This document shows, piece after piece, positions 1 to 6,194 of a stretch of DNA of 11,686 nucleotides. The notes under the pieces are model-generated. The model was not told the origin of the DNA, did no database searches, and worked only from the letters and a program-made list of their open reading frames with translations. The stretch lies in NCBI GenBank assembly GCA_902478725.1, contig CABSMD010000062.1, positions 1 through 11,686 of the forward strand, in the 5' to 3' direction. Source of the stretch: an uncultured Clostridia bacterium. Its GTDB lineage: Bacteria; Bacillota; Clostridia; HGM11514. Made by a program: the position numbers and the translations under genes. Position 1 is the first letter of the stretch. Each line of letters opens with the position of its first letter.

Positions 1-1109
1 CCCATAGCCGCCGCCATGCCGATGATGTAATACAGCAGCGTCGCAAACAGCGACAGCGACGCAATCAGGTAAAGCGAGCCGGTGCCGACCAGCAAAACGA
101 TCAGCCCGCCCAGCAAAAGCACCGCGATATAGGGCGTCTGCCGCTTTGGATGCACCCGCGCGAGGAACGCGGGCAACGCGTCGTCGCGCGCCATGGTGTA
201 GAGATAGCGCGCTGGGGCGGTCAGGCTTGCGTTCAATGTGGAAAAATCGCCGCCAAACGCGATGCCCGCACACAGCAGGATCAGGGGAAACCCAATCACC
301 CCGGCCGCTTGCAGGCCGAAGGCATAGGGCGCATCCGCCGCGGCCAGGGCGGCCAGGCTGTCCGCCGGTACGAGGCTCACCAGCACCCACTGGAACAGGC
401 CGTTCACCGCAAACACCAGAAACGGCGCCAAGAAAAGCGCACGGGGCAGGTTGATCTGGGGATGGCGGATCTCCTCCCCCATCGCACAGCAGGTCTCAAA
501 CCCCGCAAAGCACCACCAGACCATCGCCACATTGGCCAAAAAGCCGCCATCCACGCCGAACGCCCCAAAATTGCCAACACCGATATGGGGCAGCATGGAG
601 GCCACCCACACCACCGTCACCCCCCAAAAGAAGAACATAAAGGCGTTTTGCAGCCGTCCCGTCATCTCCACACCGCACACGCCCAGAATAACAAAGGCCA
701 GCACCACCAGGCAGGCGAGCACTGTGTCGCCGAAGGGCAGGGTCACTCCCAGCGCCGCAAGCAGGGTGCGCAGGTAAAAGCTGAACGCCAGCGCCTCGCC
801 GCTGGCCACCGACACCATTGAGATCACAAAATTCCAGCCCGCCAACATCCCAAACGGCCGCCCAAGCCCCGCTGTGGCATACTGGTAGGTGCCGCCTGCA
901 AAAGGCAGCGCCGCCCCCATTTCCGCATAGATCAGTGCGGGGTAAATGCTGACCGCAAGCGCCGCCAATGTCGCCAGGATGACCGAGGGTCCCATCCTTC
1001 CCACCACATTGCCGCCCATTGTGAACAGGCCGACGCCGATCACCGTCCCGACGGTGATCGTGAGCGCCTCACGCATCCCGAAGCACCGCTTCAAACTCTG
1101 TTTTTCCAT
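1..1109 (-). CDS. APC-superfamily amino-acid permease (partial, C-terminus cut by window edge)
   Basis: A continuous frame runs from an ATG at 1109-1107 to the left edge with no stop, giving 369 residues. It starts MEKQSLKRCFGMREALTITV, followed by the small-residue helix GTVIGVGLFTMGG, which is the unwound TM1 substrate site typical of APC transporters. Later comes a TM6-type FAGFE segment followed by GEEIRHPQ, the usual loop of this superfamily. The protein is hydrophobic throughout, with about ten membrane segments in view; full members have roughly 430-480 residues, so 60-110 are missing. It probably imports or exchanges an amino acid or amine with H+ or an antiported product, but the substrate cannot be read. 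The ribosome site AGAAGGGGG lies about 9 nt before the ATG. The upstream HPt gene is separated by a terminator, so this is its own transcript. Family call firm, substrate unknown. Confidence 0.9.
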   Translation of the reverse strand, partial: MEKQSLKRCFGMREALTITVGTVIGVGLFTMGGNVVGRMGPSVILATLAALAVSIYPALIYAEMGAALPFAGGTYQYATAGLGRPFGMLAGWNFVISMVSVASGEALAFSFYLRTLLAALGVTLPFGDTVLACLVVLAFVILGVCGVEMTGRLQNAFMFFFWGVTVVWVASMLPHIGVGNFGAFGVDGGFLANVAMVWWCFAGFETCCAMGEEIRHPQINLPRALFLAPFLVFAVNGLFQWVLVSLVPADSLAALAAADAPYAFGLQAAGVIGFPLILLCAGIAFGGDFSTLNASLTAPARYLYTMARDDALPAFLARVHPKRQTPYIAVLLLGGLIVLLVGTGSLYLIASLSLFATLLYYIIGMAAAM

Positions 1110-1134
1110 CGAACAGCCCCCTTCTCAATCAAAG

Positions 1135-1149
1135 ATACCATCATGGTAT
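1135..1149. promoter_or_regulatory. Perfect palindrome ATACCAT-C-ATGGTAT before the permease, possible operator
   Basis: Seven-base arms with a one-base centre lie 26 nt before the permease ATG. Read on the minus strand the right half is part of TGGTATCTT, which could serve as an extended -10 (TG-n-TATCTT). A repressor site overlapping the promoter is a reasonable inference. No convincing -35 is visible. Confidence 0.35.
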
Positions 1150-1202
1150 GCAAAGGCGGTTCGATTGGGGACTGTCCCGGCCTGTATCCAACTTTCGGGC
1201 AT

Positions 1203-1230
1203 AAAAAAAGCAGGTATCCACCTGCTTTTT
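1203..1230 (-). terminator. Rho-independent terminator after the HPt gene
   Basis: A perfect 11-bp stem, AAAAAGCAGGT at 1205-1215 and its complement at 1220-1230, has a four-base loop. On the minus strand it ends in a run of seven T, 13 nt beyond the HPt stop. The A/T ends make it usable in both directions, but no plus-strand gene reads into it. It separates the signalling operon from the permease. Confidence 0.88.
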
Positions 1231-1242
1231 CAATACCGGTTC

Positions 1243-1581
1243 CTATCCGCTGATCGCGCCGATTATCGCTTCATACTGCCGGACGACTTTGCTGTAAGCC
1301 TCATCCAGCGCGCCGGTCTCCCCCGCGCGAAGTTTTTGTACCAATCCGGCACACGCATCGCTTAAGGCGTTCATCCCCAGATTGGCCGCCACGCCCTTTA
1401 AGGTATGGGCGGCAGTCAAGAGCTGGTCATGGTCGCTCTTTTGGTGTGCCTCGCACAGCTGGGAATAGGTCTTGTCCTGCCGGAACTTTTCAATAAACCG
1501 CAGGTACAGCGCCTCGTTCCCGCTGAACCGGTTTACCGAAGCTTCTACGTCTACACCGGCTTCTTGTAAGCGTTTTATCAT
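1243..1581 (-). CDS. Stand-alone HPt (histidine phosphotransfer) domain protein
   Basis: About 112 residues forming one HPt helical bundle. The motif AAHTLKGVAANLG holds the phospho-accepting histidine (His59 from this start), with the usual K and G after it. Such proteins carry phosphate between receiver domains in phosphorelays in the cytoplasm. The start is a choice: an ATG at 1587 sits only 2 nt after AGGAG, while the ATG at 1581 has 8 nt, so I prefer 1581. The gene begins just after the stop of the receiver-HD-GYP gene (1594), so the two are translated from one mRNA and probably work together. The HPt could load or drain phosphate from that receiver or link it to a hybrid kinase elsewhere. 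No kinase is in the window. A terminator follows. Confidence 0.88.
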   Translation of the reverse strand: MIKRLQEAGVDVEASVNRFSGNEALYLRFIEKFRQDKTYSQLCEAHQKSDHDQLLTAAHTLKGVAANLGMNALSDACAGLVQKLRAGETGALDEAYSKVVRQYEAIIGAISG

Positions 1582-1593
1582 TTCCATCTCTCC

Positions 1594-2682
1594 TCAACCA
1601 ATCGTAGTAGCCTTTCCAGGCAGGGCACGTCCGTCCGCATATTCTCGCGCCAGGCGGGCAAAGCTCTTTTCCACATCCAGCAGGCAGGCCAGCAGCCACT
1701 GGGGGAAATTGCCGCATTCCCCGCCGCAGATCATCCGCACGGCCTCCTTATGGGTATAAGCGCCTTTATACACCCGCACGGTGGTGAGTGCGTCGTACAC
1801 ATCCGCTACACCCGCTACCAACGCGCTAAGCGGGATGTCCTCCCCCTTTAATCCGTCCGGATAGCCGCGTCCGTCCCACCGCTCATGATGGTGCCGGCAG
1901 ATATTATAGGCGTAATGGATGTACTCCTGATCGCTCATCCACGAGATCTCACGGATCATCTCACTGCCCTTTTCGGCATGCGTCTTCATCACCTCGAACT
2001 CCTCGTCGGTCAGACGCCCGGGCTTTGTCAGGATCGAGTCCGGGATCGCAATCTTGCCGATGTCATGCATAGAGGCGGCACTGGAAATCATATTGATATC
2101 CGCCGGGCTCCATTTACTGTATCCGGCCTTGGCAATCCTCTCGGCCAGTATCTTGGTGAACATCCGAATCCGACGGATATGTTGGCCGGACTCAAGGTTA
2201 CGGTATTCGATTACCGAGCTGAGCGCGTCGATCATCGCCTCGTTTGAGGCTTGCAGCCGCTGCGCCTGTGTCTCCACCAAATGCTCCAAATTATTCTTAT
2301 GCTGGTACAGGTCTATTATATTCTGCACCCGCCGCCGCACCACATGCGGCTCAAACGGTTTCATAATCAGGTCGGACGCACCCAGGTCAAACGACTTCAT
2401 TTCACTCTGGATCGAGTCCTCCGAGGTAACTACCACAACCGGAACCTTGTCTAAAATTCCATCGTCCCGCATGGCAACAAGCACATCGTAGCCGGACATC
2501 TCCGGCATGACGATATCCAGCAGCACCACGCGCAGCTCTTCCTCATGCCGGCGTACCTGCTGCAGCGCCTCTTTTCCGTCGGCGGCTTCCAGGATGTTGT
2601 AAGAGCTGCAAAAAATTTCGGATAAAATAGCACGGTTGACCTCCATGTCGTCCGCAATCAGGATGTAATCATGCTCTCCCAC
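1594..2682 (-). CDS. Response regulator: receiver domain fused to HD-GYP c-di-GMP phosphodiesterase
   Basis: 362 residues. The receiver (about 5-125) has the acidic pair D11 D12, phospho-acceptor D56 in VVLLDIVMPEMSG, T86 and K108 in IMKPF. A helical linker (about 126-160) follows, then an HD-GYP domain (about 160-340) with H169, the metal-binding HD pair H206 D207 (MHDIGKIAIPD), HHHERWDGRGYP with GYP at 273-275, and a VADVYDALT helix. All key residues look intact, so it should hydrolyse cyclic di-GMP when phosphorylated. The start is GTG; an in-frame TGA lies three codons upstream, and AAGGAG ends only 1 nt before the GTG, which is unusually close. No ATG is available before the first beta strand. 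A consensus promoter lies 48 nt upstream and the HPt gene follows directly. The controlled process (motility, biofilm, sporulation) cannot be read. Confidence 0.95.
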   Translation of the reverse strand: MGEHDYILIADDMEVNRAILSEIFCSSYNILEAADGKEALQQVRRHEEELRVVLLDIVMPEMSGYDVLVAMRDDGILDKVPVVVVTSEDSIQSEMKSFDLGASDLIMKPFEPHVVRRRVQNIIDLYQHKNNLEHLVETQAQRLQASNEAMIDALSSVIEYRNLESGQHIRRIRMFTKILAERIAKAGYSKWSPADINMISSAASMHDIGKIAIPDSILTKPGRLTDEEFEVMKTHAEKGSEMIREISWMSDQEYIHYAYNICRHHHERWDGRGYPDGLKGEDIPLSALVAGVADVYDALTTVRVYKGAYTHKEAVRMICGGECGNFPQWLLACLLDVEKSFARLAREYADGRALPGKATTIG

Positions 2683-2729
2683 GCTCCTTCAGTCCCTTCC
2701 GCCATTAATCTATTTGTTCGTGTTTATTT

Positions 2730-2758
2730 ATTATATCCCTTTTTTGTGTCGAATGCAA
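2730..2758 (-). promoter_or_regulatory. Sigma-A promoter of the HD-GYP/HPt operon
   Basis: On the minus strand, TTGCAT (2753-2758), a 17-nt spacer, and TATAAT (2730-2735). Transcription should begin near 2723, giving a leader of about 40 nt before the GTG start at 2682. Confidence 0.8.
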
Positions 2759-2778
2759 GCGCCACACGAAAAAAGGGC

Positions 2779-2813
2779 AAAAAAATACCGCCGCCACACC
2801 CCAAAGCCGGCGG
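2779..2813 (-). terminator. Possible terminator downstream of the 2958-3416 gene
   Basis: On the minus strand, CCGCCG (2813-2808) pairs with CGGCGG (2793-2788) across a 14-nt loop and is followed by TA and seven T. It is about 145 nt past the gene stop, so it could end a long 3' tail. A competing 8-bp hairpin, GGACGGGG/CCCCGTCC, overlaps at 2812-2830 and has a T run (2849-2859) only on the plus-strand side. Confidence 0.45.
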
Positions 2814-2957
2814 ACGGGGTTCCCCCGTCCACCCGGGCCCGCCGCATCTATTTTTTATTGATTGATACCGGAATAATCCGGCAAAAGACAGCGAAGCTTC
2901 TCATAGTTAAATCCCACAAAGCCGCATGATACCCACAAGATAAAGCAAATACACTCA
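2814..2957. other. Non-coding gap between the HD-GYP promoter and the 2958-3416 gene
   Basis: No plausible gene is seen. It contains the GC-rich hairpin at 2812-2830, a weak 5-bp hairpin CCGGA-ATAA-TCCGG at 2868-2881, and AT-rich sequence leading to the stop of the neighbouring gene. Confidence 0.5.
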
Positions 2958-3416
2958 TTAGGCGCGCTCGGCATACAAATCAAAATCAACATGCCACTTG
3001 CCGTCCTCTTTTACCGTAACATCCTGCCAATGAAAATGATCGTCCTCAATTTCAACAAAAATCCATTTTCTTCTTGCATCCTCAATGTTTGTTAAAACGA
3101 TCTTATCATCCTGCTTTCTTGCTTCAAGCCGCATGATTTTTCCTGTATAGCAATATGCAACATCCCAAGCGTGTGTGCCCGGGTTGTAGACACGAAGCGT
3201 TGTTCCATATTCAAATCCGGGCAAGACAATAACATCCTGTATCGCCATTCCCTCAAGAATCCATGAAAAATGCCATTCGCCTTTTATCACGCAGGAATTA
3301 CTATTGTCAACATAGTCTATTTTCCAACTGCCAATCAGTTTTCCAAAATAATCAAACTCTCCGGGCAGTGCTTTGTGTTTTCCCTCACTTGTCAGTGCTT
3401 CAAAGAAATGCTTCAT
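2958..3416 (-). CDS. Hypothetical protein, DUF1579/lipocalin-like beta fold suspected
   Basis: 152 residues, soluble, without signal peptide or membrane segment. I do not recognise it with certainty. It shows FDYFGKLIGSWKIDY, then alternating beta strands (CVIKGEWHFSWIL, DVIVLPGF, TTLRVYNP, WDVAYCYTGKIMRLEARK, KIVLTNIE, KWIFVEIEDDHFHWQDV, WHVDFDLYAERA). An early GxW and tryptophan-rich strand pairs resemble the DUF1579/lipocalin-like small beta barrels, which often bind small hydrophobic molecules; this is inference. GGAGG lies 9 nt before the ATG. By hand count 3001-3240 is about 42% G+C, against about 67% for 4261-4320, so base use differs clearly from its neighbours and suggests acquisition. 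It stands alone, between the DUF4380 terminator and the HD-GYP promoter. Confidence 0.75.
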   Translation of the reverse strand: MKHFFEALTSEGKHKALPGEFDYFGKLIGSWKIDYVDNSNSCVIKGEWHFSWILEGMAIQDVIVLPGFEYGTTLRVYNPGTHAWDVAYCYTGKIMRLEARKQDDKIVLTNIEDARRKWIFVEIEDDHFHWQDVTVKEDGKWHVDFDLYAERA

Positions 3417-3567
3417 ACGCGAATTCCTCCACTGCTATCAATTGTTTGTCCGCTTAGGCGCCATTTTACCCTTGGCAGGATGGTATTGCATGCAGCAGAA
3501 ATGCTGATTTCATGGGCTTATCCGGCTGAAAAAGGGATTTTATTGCCGCCAAATATTTGCTATTTTT

Positions 3568-3596
3568 ATTATACACCCATACGGGCTAAATAGAAA
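3568..3596 (-). promoter_or_regulatory. Candidate promoter for the 2958-3416 gene, with a long leader
   Basis: The minus strand has a perfect -10 TATAAT (3568-3573) and a poor -35 TTTCTA (3591-3596) at 17 nt. Initiation near 3561 would leave about 145 nt of leader before the ATG at 3416. That leader contains a 5-bp hairpin CAGCA-TTTC-TGCTG near 3500. Confidence 0.5.
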
Positions 3597-3608
3597 GTGT
3601 TTTCATAC

Positions 3609-3648
3609 AAAAAACACCACCGGTAAACAAAATTTGCCGGTGGTGTTT
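3609..3648 (-). terminator. Strong rho-independent terminator after the DUF4380 gene
   Basis: A 12-bp stem (AAACACCACCGG at 3612-3623 with its complement at 3637-3648) extends inward through one wobble and three A-T pairs. On the minus strand it ends in six T. It lies about 20 nt beyond the stop and closes the hpf-DUF4380 transcript. Confidence 0.92.
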
Positions 3649-3667
3649 ATCGTTTGAATCAATGGAA

Positions 3668-4597
3668 CTATTTAATATACCGGTCGACCAGCGCCCCGAT
3701 CTCATCCTCACAGTCGGAGGGGGTGTCCACCCCTTTGTACATCGACCAGCGCTCGGTGTGCTCAACCGTTCCGCCGGGACGTACCTTTTGCAGCTCGCTG
3801 ATGCTCTCCATTTCGAGCATGAGGAAATTGGTATAGGTTTCAAACGACATCCCGCCGTCGGGATAGCAGCCATTCTCCACCACATCGAACCGCTTGACAA
3901 ACATATCGCCGTTTAGGATATAGGCGGCATAGCCATGCTCGCTGTTGATACCGAACTTGATCGGCTCCGCCGCACCCGGCACCTGCCGCAGGGTGATATA
4001 TTTATCGCCCCAGTAGACGCGCTCGTCGTTCATACGTGTATACGGCCACAGCGCAAGCACACGGTTGCCCAAAAGCCCGGTGTCCTTTTGCGGCTGCGGG
4101 ACGATTTCCTTCCCACCACGGGCCAGCACCGTAAGCCCCCAGGCGGCGAACGTAACCTCCCACGCGCCCAGGTTGGTGATCCTGTGCTGCACCGTGACGT
4201 TGTCAGAATCAGGACACATGGTGATCACAAGCTCCATTTGCAGCTGGTTCCATTTCTGCGCGGGCGGCATGAGGCGCACCCCGTTTTCAATCTCCGCACA
4301 CGCGACCGGCTCATTGTCCGGATAGTAGGAGCGCGGCGCAGCCTCCGGGCTGGTCCACAGCCTGTGCCCACCACGGATGTACCAGGTACTGCCCTCGCCG
4401 TAGCGTTCGTCCATCTCCGGGCCGGACATGGACGATTCCACCTTGGAATCCTCACAAAACAGGTTTTGGCCGCCCACATAGCCAAACCGGATGACGCGCG
4501 GGCCGAAATCCAGCGTCGCAAAAAGCTCGATCGAGCCGTTTGTCAGGCGGACGCACTGTCCCCACTCGCCGTATGTGGTCTTTTCTATCGTTACCAT
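3668..4597 (-). CDS. DUF4380 / galactose-mutarotase-like sugar-binding protein
   Basis: 309 residues from the ATG at 4597; an in-frame GTG at 4606 is also possible. I prefer the ATG because GAGGG lies 8 nt before it. The fold reads as a beta-sandwich of the aldose-epimerase superfamily: LFATLDFGPRVIRFGYVGGQNLF near the N-terminus, RGGHRLWTSPE (about 76-85, His78), MELVITMCPDSDNVTVQHRITNLG (about 121-144), and NFLMLEMESISELQKVRPGGTVEHTERW (about 257-284, His280, Glu282). GGHRLW.SPE and the PGG..EHTE.W ending are what I associate with DUF4380. Members probably bind or isomerise sugars or sugar parts of glycans, but no reaction is assigned with confidence. No signal peptide, so likely cytoplasmic. 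It starts 30 nt after hpf with no terminator between, so both probably share one mRNA. Confidence 0.85.
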   Translation of the reverse strand: MVTIEKTTYGEWGQCVRLTNGSIELFATLDFGPRVIRFGYVGGQNLFCEDSKVESSMSGPEMDERYGEGSTWYIRGGHRLWTSPEAAPRSYYPDNEPVACAEIENGVRLMPPAQKWNQLQMELVITMCPDSDNVTVQHRITNLGAWEVTFAAWGLTVLARGGKEIVPQPQKDTGLLGNRVLALWPYTRMNDERVYWGDKYITLRQVPGAAEPIKFGINSEHGYAAYILNGDMFVKRFDVVENGCYPDGGMSFETYTNFLMLEMESISELQKVRPGGTVEHTERWSMYKGVDTPSDCEDEIGALVDRYIK

Positions 4598-4626
4598 TGG
4601 AAACACCCTCTTTTCCTCGTTTATTT

Positions 4627-5154
4627 TTACTCGTTCGTGTTCATCAGGCCATAGTTGCCGTCCTTACGGCGGTATACCAGGTCGATGCTCTGGGAGTCGG
4701 CGTTTTTAAACAGGAAGAATTCATGCCCCAGCAGGTTCATCTGCAGGATCGCCTCCTCCACGCTCATCGGCTTGACCATAACGCTTTTGACACGGACGAT
4801 GTTAAATTCCTTTTCCTCCTCCGGCAGCTCATTGTCCAGCTCGGTCGGATGGAACGCGCCCTCGCGCAGCCTCTTCTCCAGCCGGGTCTTGTTCTTCCTG
4901 ATCTGCCGTTCCAGGATCTCAACCACCCGGTCGATCGACGCATACACGTCGTACGACTCCTCTTCCGCGCGGAAGATCATACTGTTGTGGTTGATGGTGG
5001 CCTCGACGGTTTGCCTGCCCTTTTGCATCCTGAGCGTCACATGACAAATGGTATCCTCGGGAAAAAACTTGGACAGCTTACCCAGCTTCTTCTCGATCTT
5101 GTCCCGGATCGCATCGGTAACCTCCATTTTTTTGCCTGCGATAATAAACTTCAT
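4627..5154 (-). CDS. hpf: Ribosome hibernation promoting factor, long form (HPF/RaiA/YvyD)
   Basis: 175 residues. The start MKFIIAGKKMEVTDAIRDKI is set by AAAGGAG 8 nt before the ATG at 5154; a longer in-frame ATG at 5208 adds 18 residues without family support. The N-terminal domain (about 1-97) has the HPF beta-alpha-beta-beta-beta-alpha pattern with a basic helix RQIRKNKTRLEKRLRE. An acidic linker (about 105-117, TELDNELPEEEKE) leads to the C-terminal dimerisation domain (about 118-172) with VKPMSVEEAILQMNLLGHEFFLFKN and YRRKDGNYGLM. The long form joins two 70S ribosomes as inactive 100S dimers in stationary phase or stress; length and both domains match the clostridial form. It has its own promoter and a leader of about 79 nt, and is followed by the DUF4380 gene. 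Confidence 0.97.
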   Translation of the reverse strand: MKFIIAGKKMEVTDAIRDKIEKKLGKLSKFFPEDTICHVTLRMQKGRQTVEATINHNSMIFRAEEESYDVYASIDRVVEILERQIRKNKTRLEKRLREGAFHPTELDNELPEEEKEFNIVRVKSVMVKPMSVEEAILQMNLLGHEFFLFKNADSQSIDLVYRRKDGNYGLMNTNE

Positions 5155-5239
5155 ACCGACCACTCCTTTGTCAAAATTTTGCCCTGCAATCAAGCCCGAC
5201 AGGATCATCCCCGGAGAGGGGAATATATCCTACGATTCC

Positions 5240-5268
5240 ATTATAAACCTTTTTAAGCAAAACTGCAA
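5240..5268 (-). promoter_or_regulatory. Sigma-A promoter of hpf
   Basis: On the minus strand, TTGCAG (5263-5268), 17 nt, TATAAT (5240-5245). Start near 5233. The leader carries a small hairpin, TCCCC-TCTCC-GGGGA, near 5210-5225. I see no stress sigma-factor consensus, so growth-phase control, if any, is not visible. Confidence 0.8.
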
Positions 5269-5301
5269 CAGGTAAATTTAGTATACCCACAGCCGCCCGA
5301 T

Positions 5302-6141
5302 TTATAACTCCGCCGTCAGATGGCGGGTGACATGGCAGCTGATGTTGACCGCCACCGGAAGCCCTGCGATATGGGTCGGAAAGGTTTCAATATTCACACC
5401 CAACGCGGTGGTATCCCCGCCAAACCCCTGCGGGCCGATGCCCAGCTCGTTGATTTGACGAAGCAGGCCGTCCTCCATCTCCGCATAATACGGGTCGGTA
5501 TGACGGCTGCCGAGAGGACGCGTCAGCGCACGCTTGGCAAGCAGAGCCGCCTTTTCAAAGGTGCCCCCAATCCCTACGCCGACCACGATCGGCGGGCAGG
5601 GGTTGGAGGAGGCCGCCGTAACCGTTTCCAGCACAAACCGTTCCACACCCTCGCGTCCCTGCGAGGGCTTGAGCATCCGCAGCGCGCTCATATTTTCGCT
5701 CCCGAATCCCTTAGGGGCGAAGGTGATTTTCAGCTTATCCCCCGGCACAATGTCATAATGGATGACCGCCGGGGTATTGTCTCCGGTATTATCGCGGTGC
5801 AGCGGGTCGGCGACCACCGACTTTCGAAGAAACCCGTCACGGTACCCGCGGCGCACCCCCTCGTTGATCGCTTCGGTCAGGCCGCCGCGCACCCGTACCT
5901 CCTGCCCCAGCTCGACAAAGAACACCGCCATGCCGGTATCCTGGCAGATCGGGATGGATTCGCCGGCTGCAATGTCCGCGTTCTCCAGCAAATTCCCCAA
6001 AATCTCCCTGCCGACCCGGCAGCTTTCACACGCCATGCCCCTCTCCAGCGCATCGCGGATATCGCCGTTTAGCACGCAGTTGGCCCGCACACACAGCCCC
6101 GAAACCGTCTCTATAATCTCTTCCGATTGAATCTCACGCAA
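5302..6141 (-). CDS. Class I (Fe-S) fumarate hydratase / tartrate dehydratase alpha subunit
   Basis: 279 residues, the usual alpha-subunit length. It shows ESIPICQDTGMAVFF (Cys66), KGFGSENMSAL (144-154), TAASSNPCPPIVVGVGIGG (Cys182) and VNISCHVTRH (Cys269). The three cysteines are in the places expected for the [4Fe-4S] ligands, so the cluster site looks intact. With its beta subunit it would hydrate fumarate to malate (or dehydrate tartrate) in the cytoplasm; the cluster is oxygen-sensitive, in keeping with an anaerobe. The start is TTG, supported by AAAGGAG 9 nt upstream and no ATG until residue 36. The beta subunit that normally follows is absent: the next gene is hpf. The gene starts 53 nt after the PMT gene, with only a weak hairpin between, and may share that transcript. 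Fumarase versus tartrate dehydratase is not settled by sequence alone. Confidence 0.92.
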   Translation of the reverse strand: MREIQSEEIIETVSGLCVRANCVLNGDIRDALERGMACESCRVGREILGNLLENADIAAGESIPICQDTGMAVFFVELGQEVRVRGGLTEAINEGVRRGYRDGFLRKSVVADPLHRDNTGDNTPAVIHYDIVPGDKLKITFAPKGFGSENMSALRMLKPSQGREGVERFVLETVTAASSNPCPPIVVGVGIGGTFEKAALLAKRALTRPLGSRHTDPYYAEMEDGLLRQINELGIGPQGFGGDTTALGVNIETFPTHIAGLPVAVNISCHVTRHLTAEL

Positions 6142-6171
6142 ATGAAAACGCTCCTTTACCCTATAAGATCA

Positions 6172-6188
6172 GGCCTGGGAACCAAGCC
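6172..6188 (-). terminator. Weak hairpin between PMT and fumarase genes (attenuator or weak terminator)
   Basis: On the minus strand, GGCTTGG pairs with CCAGGCC (one G-U) around a three-base loop, followed by TGATCTTAT rather than a true T run. It may lower but not stop read-through into the fumarase gene. No clear promoter is seen in this 53-nt gap. Confidence 0.35.
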
Positions 6189-6194
6189 CCATGC

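Noticed and set aside
150..821. 223-residue open frame on the plus strand
   Set aside because: It lies antisense to the permease, has a low-complexity His/Gln/Arg/Pro-rich product and no ribosome site; it is a shadow of a GC-rich gene.
2868..2881. Terminator at CCGGA-ATAA-TCCGG
   Set aside because: Only a 5-bp stem with no T run on either side.
3465..3512. 15-codon leader peptide (MKSAFLLH...) in the leader of the 2958-3416 gene
   Set aside because: No ribosome binding site before its ATG and no regulatory residues run; chance open frame is more likely.
5155..5208. Longer N-terminus for HPF starting at 5208
   Set aside because: The extra 18 residues do not fit the family, while AAAGGAG sits 8 nt before the ATG at 5154.
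3935..5256. Two long plus-strand frames (3935-4654, 4540-5256) opposite DUF4380 and hpf
   Set aside because: They cover the coding strands of two well-supported genes and have no ribosome site or family features.
5155..5301. raiA-type structured RNA upstream of hpf
   Set aside because: Only about 79 nt lie between the predicted transcription start and hpf, with one small hairpin; too short and simple for that large RNA.
5320..6072. 250-residue plus-strand open frame opposite the fumarase gene
   Set aside because: The minus-strand frame has all fumarase motifs and the plus-strand product has no recognisable features.
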